Shown one piece after another: positions 32,657 to 42,227 of a stretch of 64,000 nucleotides of DNA (positions are counted from its first letter, which is position 1; every line of letters starts with the position of its first letter). Below the pieces are notes generated by a model. It was not told where the DNA came from. It ran no database searches and saw only the letters and a list, made by a program, of their open reading frames with translations. This stretch comes from Haloprofundus marisrubri (GTDB lineage Archaea > Halobacteriota > Halobacteria > Halobacteriales > Haloferacaceae): NCBI RefSeq assembly GCF_001469955.1, contig NZ_LOPU01000040.1, positions 1-64,000 on the forward strand. Reading direction: 5' to 3'. The position numbers and the translations under genes were made by a program.

Positions 32657-34447
32657 CTAGTCGTCGCCCGGGACCGGGTCACGATCGCGATTGTTTCTGA
32701 CGATATCACCATACGATTGTGCCGTCGTCTCTTCGAGTTGCTCTGCGAACGCCGCGGAGTTGATGATCGCGTGTTCACGTTTCAACCCTCGATAGACTGC
32801 ATAACACATGAGCAGCAAGATCGCGGCGAAGGGGACACCGATCGCGATCGACGCGGCTTGAAGCGCTGTCAGACCGCCACTGAGTAGGAGAACCGCAGCG
32901 ACCACACCCTCAGTAAGCGCCCAGAACACTCGTTGGGCTCTCGGAACGTCGTGCTTTCCACCCGCTGTGAGGTGGTCGATGACGAGTGACCCAGAGTCCG
33001 AGGAGGTAACGAACATCCCCGCCACCAGGACCGTCGCGATAATCGAGATTAGCAGTCCGAGCGGATACTCGCCGAGCATCGCGTATATCGTCGCCGTCTG
33101 GCCCTGCTCGTTGAGTACTCGAAGGATTTCGCCGCCGTTGAATTGAGCGTATATTGCGGCCCCACCGAACGCCGAGAACCAGAGTGCTCCGAACAGCGAC
33201 GGAATCACGAGTACTCCGGCAACGAACTCCCGGACGGTCCGGCCCTTCGAGATGCGTGCGATGAATATTCCGACGAACGGGGACCAAGCGATCCACCACG
33301 CCCAGTAGAAAAATGTCCAGTTGCTGAGCCACGCGGAGGCATCCGCTCCAAGTGTCGTACCGGTAAAGAGGCTCATCTCCGGCAGAACGGCAAGATACAT
33401 CCCCATCGCCGAGCTGAACGTTCCGAGTAGGTAGGAGGTCGGACCGACGATCAACATAAGGACGAGCATCGCCCCCATGAGAACCGTATTGGCCGAGCTC
33501 AGGCGTTTGACGCCCTCATCGAGGCCTGCAGCGACCGATCCGGTCGCCACAAGCGTAATGGCCGCGATAAGTGACACCTCTACGAGTCTCGTCTGTGGAA
33601 TCGCAACGCCGACCAGTTGGGGACTCAGAATCGAGAGTCCAGCGTTGACCTGCTGGACACCCAGACCGAGCGTCGTCGTCAGTCCAAACAGCGTTGCGAA
33701 CACCGCAGTGATATTGATCACGTGGCCCGGCCAGCCGTAGATCCGGTCGCCGAGTAACGGCCAAAACGCCGACCGAAGGCTGAGTGGCAGCCCTCGATTG
33801 AAGGCAAAGAAGGCGATTCCGAGGCCGACGAGGGCGTACACGCCCCATGGAGCGAGCGCCCAGTGGAACAGCGTTTGCACTAGCGCTGCCTTCCCCGCCT
33901 CCGGTGTTTTGGGTTCGATTCCGTCGAAAAACGGAGGGAGCGTCTGCAGGCCGTACATTGGCTCGGAAACCCCGTAGAAGATGAGGCCGATACCCATCCC
34001 GGCGCTGAAAAGCATCGCTATCCACGAGAAATCGCTGAACTCCTTTTCGGCGTGGGCTCCACCGATCCGAATTCTGCCGTACTTGCTCACCGCGAGAGCC
34101 AGTGCGGTGAGCAACGTTCCGGTCGTACCCAGAGTGAGCAACCAGTCGAACCTGGTCGTCCCGAAGCGCTGGATGGCGCCGAACGCGCCAGCGGCCGTCA
34201 GTAGTGTTCCGTCAGCGGCTCGCAACCCGATTACCCTCGCCAGCGGTTGAAACAGGAGCGTTATCAGTACGAAGAGAACAATGAGACAAACCGAAACGGG
34301 GAACACGACGGGGTGAACGTCAAATAGCCCGCCGAAGAGTTGGACGTTCTTCCCGCCGCTACGCTGGTCGGCGTCGGGATAGAATAGCCGTTCCTGGATA
34401 GTTTCCGAGTTTCTCTCAGACGGTTCATCGCCTCCGGAGTCTGCCAT
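32657..34447 (-). CDS. BCCT family betaine/choline transporter
   Basis: 596 residues with about 12 membrane segments. The BCCT signature is present (SAGMGIGLIFYGVSEPMYGL), followed by FHWALAPWGVYALVGLGIAFFAF and, further on, the WTFFYWAWWIAWSPFVGIFIARISKGRTVREF block. These carriers use Na+ or H+ to import glycine betaine, choline or carnitine, which haloarchaea use as osmolytes. The C-terminal cytoplasmic tail is short. The gene joins directly to a DUF892 remnant in the same frame, so its end may have been set by the rearrangement. Confidence 0.9.
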   Translation of the reverse strand: MADSGGDEPSERNSETIQERLFYPDADQRSGGKNVQLFGGLFDVHPVVFPVSVCLIVLFVLITLLFQPLARVIGLRAADGTLLTAAGAFGAIQRFGTTRFDWLLTLGTTGTLLTALALAVSKYGRIRIGGAHAEKEFSDFSWIAMLFSAGMGIGLIFYGVSEPMYGLQTLPPFFDGIEPKTPEAGKAALVQTLFHWALAPWGVYALVGLGIAFFAFNRGLPLSLRSAFWPLLGDRIYGWPGHVINITAVFATLFGLTTTLGLGVQQVNAGLSILSPQLVGVAIPQTRLVEVSLIAAITLVATGSVAAGLDEGVKRLSSANTVLMGAMLVLMLIVGPTSYLLGTFSSAMGMYLAVLPEMSLFTGTTLGADASAWLSNWTFFYWAWWIAWSPFVGIFIARISKGRTVREFVAGVLVIPSLFGALWFSAFGGAAIYAQFNGGEILRVLNEQGQTATIYAMLGEYPLGLLISIIATVLVAGMFVTSSDSGSLVIDHLTAGGKHDVPRAQRVFWALTEGVVAAVLLLSGGLTALQAASIAIGVPFAAILLLMCYAVYRGLKREHAIINSAAFAEQLEETTAQSYGDIVRNNRDRDPVPGDD

Positions 34448-34599
34448 TGTACACTTTCATGTACTGTACGGGTTAGTGACTTCTGGCATAACGTACGCCA
34501 GTGACCGAATTACTGTGAGACAGAGTGCCACGAGAAATGCGGGACAGTATCCGAGGGCGGTTGCCCTCGATACATCGAGTGATGGTCAACAATGGCAGG

Positions 34600-35055
34600 G
34601 ACCACACACCTAGACTGTCGACTATGACCCGCTCTCGGTGACTGAAACACATGTTTATCTCCCGATCGAGGAGTTCAACAAACTCGGCCTGTCTAACTGC
34701 GCACTGATCCAGAATCGCTTTCGACTCATCGTACTGGCAGCGCTCGCCGGCGGTCTGTGTCACGAGTCGGATGGAGAGGTCGTGATGGCGGTGATGTCTG
34801 AACATCGTCTACAAGAACTGCAGGGCCACTGACCGTGTCCTGCATGATATACCGCGCCTCGTGGATTACGAACACGATTTCTTTCTCGGTCTCTTTTCGA
34901 CGGTCATGCACGAACAAAATGAGGACTGGGATGATGAGACTCGTACTCCCACCAACGCTGCCATCCTTTTGCCCGAAGTCGAGACCGATGCGAAACCGCA
35001 TCCCGGTACCTTCTTTTGTTACTAATGAATATATTTGTTCGTGAATGTACAACAT
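34600..35055 (-). pseudogene. Second VirB4-like ATPase, decayed remnant
   Basis: Two pieces in different minus frames. Upstream: LFVHDRRKETEKEIVFVIHEARYIMQD, the Walker B region with Asp changed to His (FVIHEA instead of FVIDEA). Downstream: MFRHHRHHDLSIRLVTQTAGE...DESKAILDQCAVRQ, which matches the segment after Walker B in VirB4 (compare RHSRHYDLSIHLITQE in the gene at 22362-24266). The pieces are joined by a frameshift and end in unrelated sequence. It differs enough from the intact copy to come from another plasmid lineage. Confidence 0.72.
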
Positions 35056-35102
35056 CCGAATATGTTGACGCTCGGTAGGCGCCGTCCGTTTGTCCTCCGT
35101 TG

Positions 35103-36803
35103 ATGGGTTGGCAGTTCACACTACTGGCACTCCCCACGTTGACAGCGATGCTCATCTCGGTGTTGCTCGGTGGCTACAGCGTCCAACTGATGAAAGAGAA
35201 AGGAACGACACCGCTTCTGAAGTTGTTCTTCGTCGTGAACCTCGGTCTCGTGACGTGGACACTGTTTTCGACGCTCAAGCTTCTCCAGACGGACCCGGCG
35301 ACGAAGCTTCTGTTCTACCGAATGCTCTACTTCGGAATTGCGCCGTTAGGTGCGCTCGCGCTCATGTTTGTTCTCGTACATACCGACCGCGTGAGTGAAC
35401 TCCGGCCCTCACTCGTGGTTGGGCTGCTGGCCGTCCCAGCAGCGTATCTCGTCATCTTGTTCACGAATCCGTATGGACTCGCCGTCGAGTCGACACGCAT
35501 CGTAGAGCGTGGCGGCTTGGTCATCCTTCGCGTCGAGACCGGACCTGCCCATCTCGTCTTGGAACTACTCTACAACGCCCTCGTGTCGATAGTAGCTATC
35601 GGGCTAATACTCTCGGAGGCGCTCAGACTCGGGCAGAAATACATCCCACAGGCGCTATTGGTCACCGTCGGTGTCGCTGCTCCGTTCGTCTTCGTGGGAC
35701 TCAGCGTCAATCAGGTTCCGCCGTTCGCCTCGGACAGTGTCAACTTCGTCCCCGTCTCAGCAGGAATCACGTCCCTCACGCTCGGTCTGGCAATCGCACG
35801 ATATCACTTTCTCGACCTCCCACCGATTGCGTACACAACTGCGATGGAAGCGTCGCCCGACGGCGTACTCGTCGTAGACGCCGAAAAGCGAATCATCCAC
35901 GCCAACGAACGAGGCACAGAGCTACTGAATCAGTTCGATGCGGGCCTCGGTGATGCCTTGGCCGACGTCCACACCTCGTTCGACGTCGAATCACAGTCTG
36001 ACGAAATCGTCCACGTCGATGCCGGTCGCTCACGGTATCTCAGCGTTCGAAGTCAAGTCCTCGAACGACAGGACCGTGCGATTGGATGGGTAATCGTACT
36101 CCGTGACGTCACCGAGCTTCACGAGCAACAGCAGCAGATTCTCGAACGGAACGAAAAACTCACACTACTGAACGAAATCCTCCGCCACGACATCCGCAAC
36201 GACATGATGGCGGTTCTTGGGAACGCGCGCCTCGTCCAGGAGACTACTGACGACGAGATGGCGACCGAACGACTGGAAACCATCGTCAGAAACGGTGAGC
36301 ACGCGACCGAACTCACCGAATCCGTCCAAGCGCTCATGTCGACGATGGTCGCCGATGAGAACACGACGCGACCAACCCCGCTTATAGGAGTACTCACGGC
36401 CGAAGTGAGTTCGGTGCAGTCGAGCAGTCGCTCCGTGGAAGTCGACGTGACAGACGACATCCCCGATGTCGAAGTCGTTGCAGACGACCTCCTCGGGACC
36501 GTGTTCCGGAACCTCCTCACGAACGCGGTTCGTCACAATCGTCGTGGTGACCCCGTGGTGACGGTCTCGGTTGAGACACGAGCGGACGAGGTTATCGTTC
36601 GTGTATCGGACAACGGTCCGGGAGTGCCTGACGAGCGGAAAGACGACATCTTCGGGCGGGGCGAGAGAGGCCTGGAGAGCCCCGGGTCGGGACTCGGGTT
36701 GTATCTCGTCGACACCGTGGTTCGCAACTACGGCGGCGACGTCCGCGTCGAAGACAACGACCCCACTGGCGCAACGTTCGTCGTTTGTCTTCCGCGGGCG
36801 TGA
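35103..36803 (+). CDS. Sensor histidine kinase, 7TM-PAS-HisKA-HATPase
   Basis: 566 residues from the ATG at 35103 (a TTG lies one codon before). About seven membrane helices occupy residues 1-235. Then comes a PAS domain (AMEASPDGVLVVDAEKRIIHANERGTELL), the H box LNEILRHDIRNDMMAVLGNARL with the phospho-accepting His, the N box FRNLLTNAVRHNRRG, and G boxes VSDNGPGVPDERK and GLGLYLVDTVVRNYGG. It senses a membrane or redox signal and phosphorylates a response regulator that is not encoded nearby. It is the first gene of the high-GC catabolic island. Confidence 0.9.
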   Translation: MGWQFTLLALPTLTAMLISVLLGGYSVQLMKEKGTTPLLKLFFVVNLGLVTWTLFSTLKLLQTDPATKLLFYRMLYFGIAPLGALALMFVLVHTDRVSELRPSLVVGLLAVPAAYLVILFTNPYGLAVESTRIVERGGLVILRVETGPAHLVLELLYNALVSIVAIGLILSEALRLGQKYIPQALLVTVGVAAPFVFVGLSVNQVPPFASDSVNFVPVSAGITSLTLGLAIARYHFLDLPPIAYTTAMEASPDGVLVVDAEKRIIHANERGTELLNQFDAGLGDALADVHTSFDVESQSDEIVHVDAGRSRYLSVRSQVLERQDRAIGWVIVLRDVTELHEQQQQILERNEKLTLLNEILRHDIRNDMMAVLGNARLVQETTDDEMATERLETIVRNGEHATELTESVQALMSTMVADENTTRPTPLIGVLTAEVSSVQSSSRSVEVDVTDDIPDVEVVADDLLGTVFRNLLTNAVRHNRRGDPVVTVSVETRADEVIVRVSDNGPGVPDERKDDIFGRGERGLESPGSGLGLYLVDTVVRNYGGDVRVEDNDPTGATFVVCLPRA

Positions 36804-37127
36804 GGTCTCGAAGAACACTACCTGCCAGATGTACGAGTCTGCACCTCTTCGAGACGATGCGGCGGTGACCGACGGTGACCTGCGGTCGACCGGTGATTCG
36901 TCAGACTCGAACTCCTCAGTTCCGGTCAGAAAGGTGGTACCGGGATGTGACTTGGTGACGCAGCCTGCATGTCCAGTGGTGATAGCGTGCAGTGACGGTA
37001 CCAATTACACTGATACTGTGTACTGGTATCAAGGTACACCCAAGGATGAACGGCTCGGCGGTAGTCGGTACCGCACGAGTTAGTTGCTCAGACGGGTTCA
37101 AAATCTTCCAAAAACCTACGCCAGAAC
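36804..37127. other. 324-base gap without recognised feature
   Basis: Only short frames without coding character are present. It lies between the convergent histidine kinase and epimerase genes, so transcription terminators are expected, but I see no strong hairpin. Confidence 0.4.
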
Positions 37128-38183
37128 CTATCTCTCCGGCGTTACTCCGTGTCCAGAACCCGTGATTTCGATTGTCGGGCCATACTGCGTCTGGACGACG
37201 TCGTCTTCGAGCAGGAGATTTCCATCCAAGTCGACGTAGCTGAACGCTCCGGTTCCAGCGACGAGATGTGCACTCGTGTGGATGCCAATCGCGCTTTCCA
37301 GCATACACCCGACCATCAGTTCGAGATTAGCAGCCTTTGCGATGGCGACGATTTCCGCTGCTGCGAGCGGTCCTGACTTCCCGAGTTTGACGTTGAGCAC
37401 GTCGGCGGCGTCCTCACGAACGACACGAAGCGCGTCAGCAGGGGTAAACACCGACTCGTCGGCAGCGATAGGTACGTGAACCGAGTCACGCGCCAGCGAA
37501 AGCCCGGCGATGTCGTCTTTCCGAACGGGTTGCTCTATGAGGGCGAGTTCGATTCCTCGGCGGTCTATCTCCGAAGCGAAGGCGACCGTTTCCTTTACTG
37601 ACCATCCTTGGTTCGCATCGACTTTCAACTCCGCACCCTCTGCGACATCTGCGATTGCGGCGACGCGGTCGATATCCTCGTCGACGTCGTTTCCGGTTTT
37701 GATTTTCAGATGTTCGAACCCGTGTTCGATTGCACGCGATGCGGTCGACGCCGCCTTCTGCGGTGAAAGAATTGGAATCGTGATATCCGTCGTCACCGGC
37801 CGTGTTCCCCCGCCAAACAGCGACGCCAGTGGAATCTCACGCTCGCGGCAGTACGTGTCTAAAAGCGCAGTCTCGACCGCAAAAAGCGCCGAAACCATGC
37901 CGGGGAAGCTCTTGCGCGTGGTCTCGACGAGTCGACGGTAGTCCGCGACATCTTCGCCTTCCAGAAGCGTCGCGGCCGCCTTGGCAACCGCCAGTGCCGC
38001 GGCCTGTGTCTCTCCGGTGACTGGTGCGATTGGAGAGCCTTCGCCGTATCCGACGGCACCGGATTCGGTCTCTATCTCGACGAGAACGTTTCGGGCTTCG
38101 TGCTGTGTGCCGAGAGAGATTTCGAACGGCTCCTCCATTGGGAGGTCGAGCGCTTCGACGGAGACACGCGTAATACGACTCAT
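37128..38183 (-). CDS. dgcA: DgcA-like enolase-superfamily epimerase
   Basis: 351 residues from the ATG at 38183. It belongs to the muconate-lactonizing/dipeptide-epimerase branch of the enolase superfamily: catalytic KxK in HLKIKTGND, metal ligands in LKVDANQGW, LALIEQP and IAADES, and a second catalytic Lys in LNVKLGKSG. Alone this would be called L-Ala-D/L-Glu epimerase. Its start codon overlaps the stop of a DUF1611 gene, and in haloarchaea that pair is the DgcN/DgcA D-glutamate pathway, in which DgcA converts N-acetyl-D-glutamate to the L form. Confidence 0.82.
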   Translation of the reverse strand: MSRITRVSVEALDLPMEEPFEISLGTQHEARNVLVEIETESGAVGYGEGSPIAPVTGETQAAALAVAKAAATLLEGEDVADYRRLVETTRKSFPGMVSALFAVETALLDTYCREREIPLASLFGGGTRPVTTDITIPILSPQKAASTASRAIEHGFEHLKIKTGNDVDEDIDRVAAIADVAEGAELKVDANQGWSVKETVAFASEIDRRGIELALIEQPVRKDDIAGLSLARDSVHVPIAADESVFTPADALRVVREDAADVLNVKLGKSGPLAAAEIVAIAKAANLELMVGCMLESAIGIHTSAHLVAGTGAFSYVDLDGNLLLEDDVVQTQYGPTIEITGSGHGVTPER

Positions 38184-39247
38184 CAGGGAACAACCCTCTG
38201 TGCCTCGCAGGCCTCTTGCACTGCGTCGAGAAGTGCTGCCGGTCCACCGTCTTCGAAGACGTTCGCTGCAGGAAGGTCCCACGCAGCGGTGGCTTTCTCA
38301 GGTGACCCCCAGGTCGAAATCGCTGCGACGGTCGCATCGGAGAGCGATTCGATAGTCTCTCGTTCGCGTTCGACGCCGTCGACAGCGAACTGTTTGAAGT
38401 GTGTTCGTTCGGATCGACTCGGGTCGTCTGCGAGGACGACCACGTCGGGCCACGCTCCGTGAAGAATTGCGAGCGTGACGCCCGAGTACGCTCTGTGAGT
38501 GAGCGCTGCTTGTCCCTCGACGAAGACGATATCGTGTTCCTGTGCGGTCTCGTAGACGAGGTCTTCGACCGCTCCGGCCGCGAAGTCGGCCGGTATTCGG
38601 TCGATGACGACGCCTCTGTCGGCCCCAATCATCGTTCCGGTTTGGCCCGTTGCGACCCACCCAGCGTCGAGGCCTGCCGCACGTGCGGCCTGATACAACT
38701 CGAAGGTCGTCGTCCGCTTGCCGACTGCACAGTCGGTCCCCATCGTCAGAACGATATCGGCGTCGAGGTCGGTCGTCCGTCCGTCTGCGACTCGGAGTTC
38801 GGAGTCCGGTGGGGCTTTTCGGACGTCGAACAGTCGGACCCCGCACTCGTTAGCTAACGAGGTCCAATCGGGGTCGTCTCCGAGAAACACGTGAAGTCCC
38901 GAGACGACGTCGCACCCTGCGCGCATCGCGTCCTGTATGATGTCGACCCACGATTCCGGGAGCGCACCGCCGGCGGGTGCGACGCCGACGATGAGCGCTT
39001 CTGCCTCCGGAGCGTGCTGGGTTGCCGTCTCGAATCCGTCGACGATAGGGATATCAGGAGCGTCGGACTGTTTGAGTACGGTCGGAACGGACATCCCGGC
39101 CGTCGTCGAATCGATGACGACACGTGCCTCGAACAGGTCGCTGTGGAGGACAACCCCGTTCGCGGTCTTGCCACCGGTTCGGCCAAATTCGCCCTCTGCA
39201 AGGACGATAGCGGGCGTCGATTCCTCGAACTGACTGTGCAGGTCCAT
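38183..39247 (-). CDS. dgcN: DgcN-like D-glutamate N-acetyltransferase (DUF1611)
   Basis: 354 residues. DUF1611 family with a P-loop-like GTDCAVGKRTTTFELYQAAR near the centre, GLHVFLGDDPDW before it, and VEGQAALTHRAYSGVTLAILHG after it. In the described pathway DgcN acetylates D-glutamate and DgcA epimerises the product. The gene precedes dgcA with a one-base TGATG overlap and is divergent from the peptide ABC transporter, sharing a 222-base control region. Assignment rests on family and pairing; acetylation of D-Glu by this protein is inferred. Confidence 0.8.
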   Translation of the reverse strand: MDLHSQFEESTPAIVLAEGEFGRTGGKTANGVVLHSDLFEARVVIDSTTAGMSVPTVLKQSDAPDIPIVDGFETATQHAPEAEALIVGVAPAGGALPESWVDIIQDAMRAGCDVVSGLHVFLGDDPDWTSLANECGVRLFDVRKAPPDSELRVADGRTTDLDADIVLTMGTDCAVGKRTTTFELYQAARAAGLDAGWVATGQTGTMIGADRGVVIDRIPADFAAGAVEDLVYETAQEHDIVFVEGQAALTHRAYSGVTLAILHGAWPDVVVLADDPSRSERTHFKQFAVDGVERERETIESLSDATVAAISTWGSPEKATAAWDLPAANVFEDGGPAALLDAVQEACEAQRVVP

Positions 39248-39469
39248 GCCCTATTCATCAATTTGGGTTGGAAAAACACCGCCCCTATCATGAAAGGAAG
39301 CTGAGAAGCAGCGGACGAAGAACTCGCTGTTTGTCTCTTGTGGATACACATAATAATTTCTTGCTTTATAGATATCATATAGGCAAAATAGACGGGTCGA
39401 ACACCTATCCCTTGCATGCGTGGGTATCGTCTTATCATGGTTCCCTAATACCCGTTCAGCAGAACGAAG

Positions 39470-41212
39470 ATGGGTGACAAGAACAACCATACCAAAGTAG
39501 TTCGGACAGCAGATGACCTCCGCGGCACCGCCCTCGACAGACGCGAGTACCTCCGTCTGCTCGGCGGCGGGAGCGCACTTGTCCTCTCCTCCTCACTGGC
39601 AGGATGTACTGGCAACGGAGGAGACGGAGGAGACGGAAGCGACGGCGCCGGTGGCAGTGGCTCGGGCAACGACAGCAGTGGGTCCGGCGGCAGTGGCTCC
39701 GTTCCAGAAGAGTTGGTTCTCGCGCGGGCGGGCGACTCCGAAGCGCTCGACCCCCACGTCACCACGGCATCGTACTCCGAACAGGTGATGAGTCTCATCT
39801 ACGACCCGCTCGTGACGATGGACTTCGACGGGAACTTTTCGGCAGGGTTGGGCACAGAGTGGGAGGTGAACGACGCCGGAACCGAGTGGACCATCGAACT
39901 CAACGACGGAATCAACTTCCACAACGGCGACTCGTTTACTGCCGACGACGTCGTGTTCACGTACGAACGGCTACTCAACAAGCCCGCACTCCTAAAGTGG
40001 GCAGTCGGTCCGATGTCGGGCGTAGAAGCGACAGGCGAGAACGCGGTGACGTTCACCTTCGAGGAGAAGTACGCGCCGTGGAACACCTACAGCAGCTACG
40101 GCGGCTACTTCGGCATTCTCCCCCGTGGCCCCGTCGAAGCCGACGAGGACGCCTTCGCCGCGAACCCCGTCGGAACCGGCCCGTACAAGTTGGAAGAGTG
40201 GGTCCGCGGCGACCACGTGACGCTCACGCGAAACGACGAGTGGAGCACGCCACACTCGCCGGAGATAGAGTCGGAGAACCCACCGCTGCCGAAGAAGATT
40301 ACCTTCCGAGTCATCCCGGAAGAACTCCCGCGTGTGCAGGCGTTGCTATCGGGAGACGTAGATATCCTTCTGGCTCGTGACTTCCCACAGCGGGAACTCT
40401 CGACGATTCAGGACGACTCCGGAACGACCGCCGACGTGTTCACCTCGAACAACGCAGGCTACGTCGCGTTCAACATGCAGCAAGCGCCGACCGACGACGT
40501 CACCGTCCGGAAAGCGCTCGCACACGCCGTCGACAAAGAGCGTATCATCGAAGACATCTACCAAGGCCTCGGTGCCGAAAACTGGGTGCCGTTCTCGGAG
40601 AACCTACTCGGATGGGCGGGTGAAGACGTCAGAGACGAAATCGGGTACGCGTTCGACACGGAGAAGGCTGGACAACTGCTCGACGAGGCAGGGTGGACGA
40701 TGGACGGCGAGTTCCGCTCGAAAGACGGCGAACGGCTCACTATCGATATCGTCTCGACGAACACGCCGCCGCCGCGTGTCCAGACCGCAGAGGAGATGGT
40801 GTCGATGTTCGCCGACGTCGGTGTCGAAGCGAAACTCACCACCTACGAGTACAACACGGCTTACGACGAGTTCGGCAAAGGCGAGTCGAACGTCATGTAC
40901 GGCACCGTCTCGTGGTTCGACACCGACATCGTCAACTTCCTGTGGGGGTCGGAGAACGCGGGTGCCTCGAACCTCTCGTTCCTCCAAGACCCGGAGGTTG
41001 ACCAGATGATTTCCGACGGTGCAACCGCTATCGACCCGGCAGAACGCGAGGAGGCGTACTACGAACTCCAGATGAAGGTGATGGAGATGTGCCCGTGCCA
41101 GCCGATTATGACGTACGAACAGGCGACGGGTCTGCGCACTGCCGTCCAGAACTACAAGCAACACCCCTCGTTGCTCACGCCGGTGTACCACGACGTGACA
41201 CTCGACGAGTAG
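39470..41212 (+). CDS. Peptide ABC transporter, substrate-binding lipoprotein
   Basis: 580 residues. Tat lipoprotein signal LDRREYLRLLGGGSALV with lipobox SSLAGC, then a long Gly/Ser linker (residues about 47-76) as in haloarchaeal anchored binding proteins. The remainder is an SBP_bac_5 (DppA/OppA) domain: SEALDPHVTTASYSEQVMSLIYDPLV, WEVNDAGTEWTIELNDGINFHNG, NMQQAPTDDVTVRKALAHAVDK. It captures peptides or similar solutes and delivers them to the permease pair encoded next. It heads the five-gene operon. Confidence 0.93.
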   Translation: MGDKNNHTKVVRTADDLRGTALDRREYLRLLGGGSALVLSSSLAGCTGNGGDGGDGSDGAGGSGSGNDSSGSGGSGSVPEELVLARAGDSEALDPHVTTASYSEQVMSLIYDPLVTMDFDGNFSAGLGTEWEVNDAGTEWTIELNDGINFHNGDSFTADDVVFTYERLLNKPALLKWAVGPMSGVEATGENAVTFTFEEKYAPWNTYSSYGGYFGILPRGPVEADEDAFAANPVGTGPYKLEEWVRGDHVTLTRNDEWSTPHSPEIESENPPLPKKITFRVIPEELPRVQALLSGDVDILLARDFPQRELSTIQDDSGTTADVFTSNNAGYVAFNMQQAPTDDVTVRKALAHAVDKERIIEDIYQGLGAENWVPFSENLLGWAGEDVRDEIGYAFDTEKAGQLLDEAGWTMDGEFRSKDGERLTIDIVSTNTPPPRVQTAEEMVSMFADVGVEAKLTTYEYNTAYDEFGKGESNVMYGTVSWFDTDIVNFLWGSENAGASNLSFLQDPEVDQMISDGATAIDPAEREEAYYELQMKVMEMCPCQPIMTYEQATGLRTAVQNYKQHPSLLTPVYHDVTLDE

Positions 41213-41243
41213 CGTCGAGTCAGAGGGTTTCATTTCGACACAC

Positions 41244-42227
41244 ATGAACGATATCTTACAATACATCATCAAACGGCTTCTCTGGGCGGTTCCAGTACTG
41301 CTGGGTGCGTCGTTCGTCGCGTTCATCATGGTGCATCTGGCTCCGGGCGACCCGGCACGACTCATGCTCGGCGAACGAGCCAGCGCTGCCCAAGTCGCAC
41401 AGCTCAGGATGGAACTCGGGCTGAACAAACCGCTGTACGTTCAGTACGCCGGCTTCCTCGGCGACGCCATACAAGGCGACCTCGGGCGCTCGATTCGGAG
41501 CCAACAGCCCGTCACCGACCTCATCGTCGGTCGACTTCCGTACACGATTCAACTCGCCGTAGCGAGTCTCGTCGTCTCGCTCGCAATCGCACTACCGACG
41601 GGTATCCTCGGTGCGCTCAGAAAGGGCCGCCTGACCGACCACGTGAGCCGTGTCGTCGCGCTGCTCGGCATCAGCATGCCGAACTTTTGGCTCGGCCTCA
41701 TCCTCATCGTCGTCGTCGCCGTCGAACTGAGTTCACGATTCGGTATCGACGTGTTCCCCCTGTTCGGGATGACGCTCGTCACCGAAGACCCCGTAGAAGG
41801 AATCTTCTCGGTGATGCTTCCGGCGTTCGCGTTGGGGACCGCACTCGCCGCGCTCGTGATGCGGATGATACGCGGCGGCGTCCTCGACGAGATAAACCAG
41901 TCGTACGTCCGGACCGCACGCGCCTACGGCATCAGTGAGGACGAAATTACGTACGTCTACGTGTTGAAAAACGCCATCTTGCCGACCATCACGGTCGTCG
42001 GCCTCCAACTGGGCTACCTCATCGGCGGCAGCGTCATCATCGAGACCGTCTTTGGGATTCCCGGTATCGGACAGTTGGCAATCAACTCGATATTCGCACA
42101 GGACTTCCCGGTCATCCAAGGAATCGTGCTCTTGGTCGCCGCAGCGTTCGTCGCGTCGAATCTCTTCGTCGACGTGCTGTACGGGATGCTCGACCCACGG
42201 ATACGCTACGGCGGTGAGAACGCGTGA
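41244..42227 (+). CDS. Peptide ABC transporter permease 1 (DppB type)
   Basis: 327 residues, six membrane segments. The start IKRLLWAVPVLLGASFVAFIMVHLAPGDPARLMLG is the DppB/OppB hallmark, and the EAA loop GGVLDEINQSYVRTARAYGISEDEITYVYVLKNAILP contacts the ATPases. It begins 31 bases after the binding-protein gene and its end overlaps the second permease start (GTGA). Confidence 0.93.
   Translation: MNDILQYIIKRLLWAVPVLLGASFVAFIMVHLAPGDPARLMLGERASAAQVAQLRMELGLNKPLYVQYAGFLGDAIQGDLGRSIRSQQPVTDLIVGRLPYTIQLAVASLVVSLAIALPTGILGALRKGRLTDHVSRVVALLGISMPNFWLGLILIVVVAVELSSRFGIDVFPLFGMTLVTEDPVEGIFSVMLPAFALGTALAALVMRMIRGGVLDEINQSYVRTARAYGISEDEITYVYVLKNAILPTITVVGLQLGYLIGGSVIIETVFGIPGIGQLAINSIFAQDFPVIQGIVLLVAAAFVASNLFVDVLYGMLDPRIRYGGENA

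Noticed and set aside
37128-39247. Cell-wall murein peptide recycling (L-Ala-D/L-Glu epimerase alone)
   Set aside because: Haloarchaea lack murein and the gene is coupled to DUF1611, the DgcN/DgcA arrangement; kept only as an alternative substrate source.
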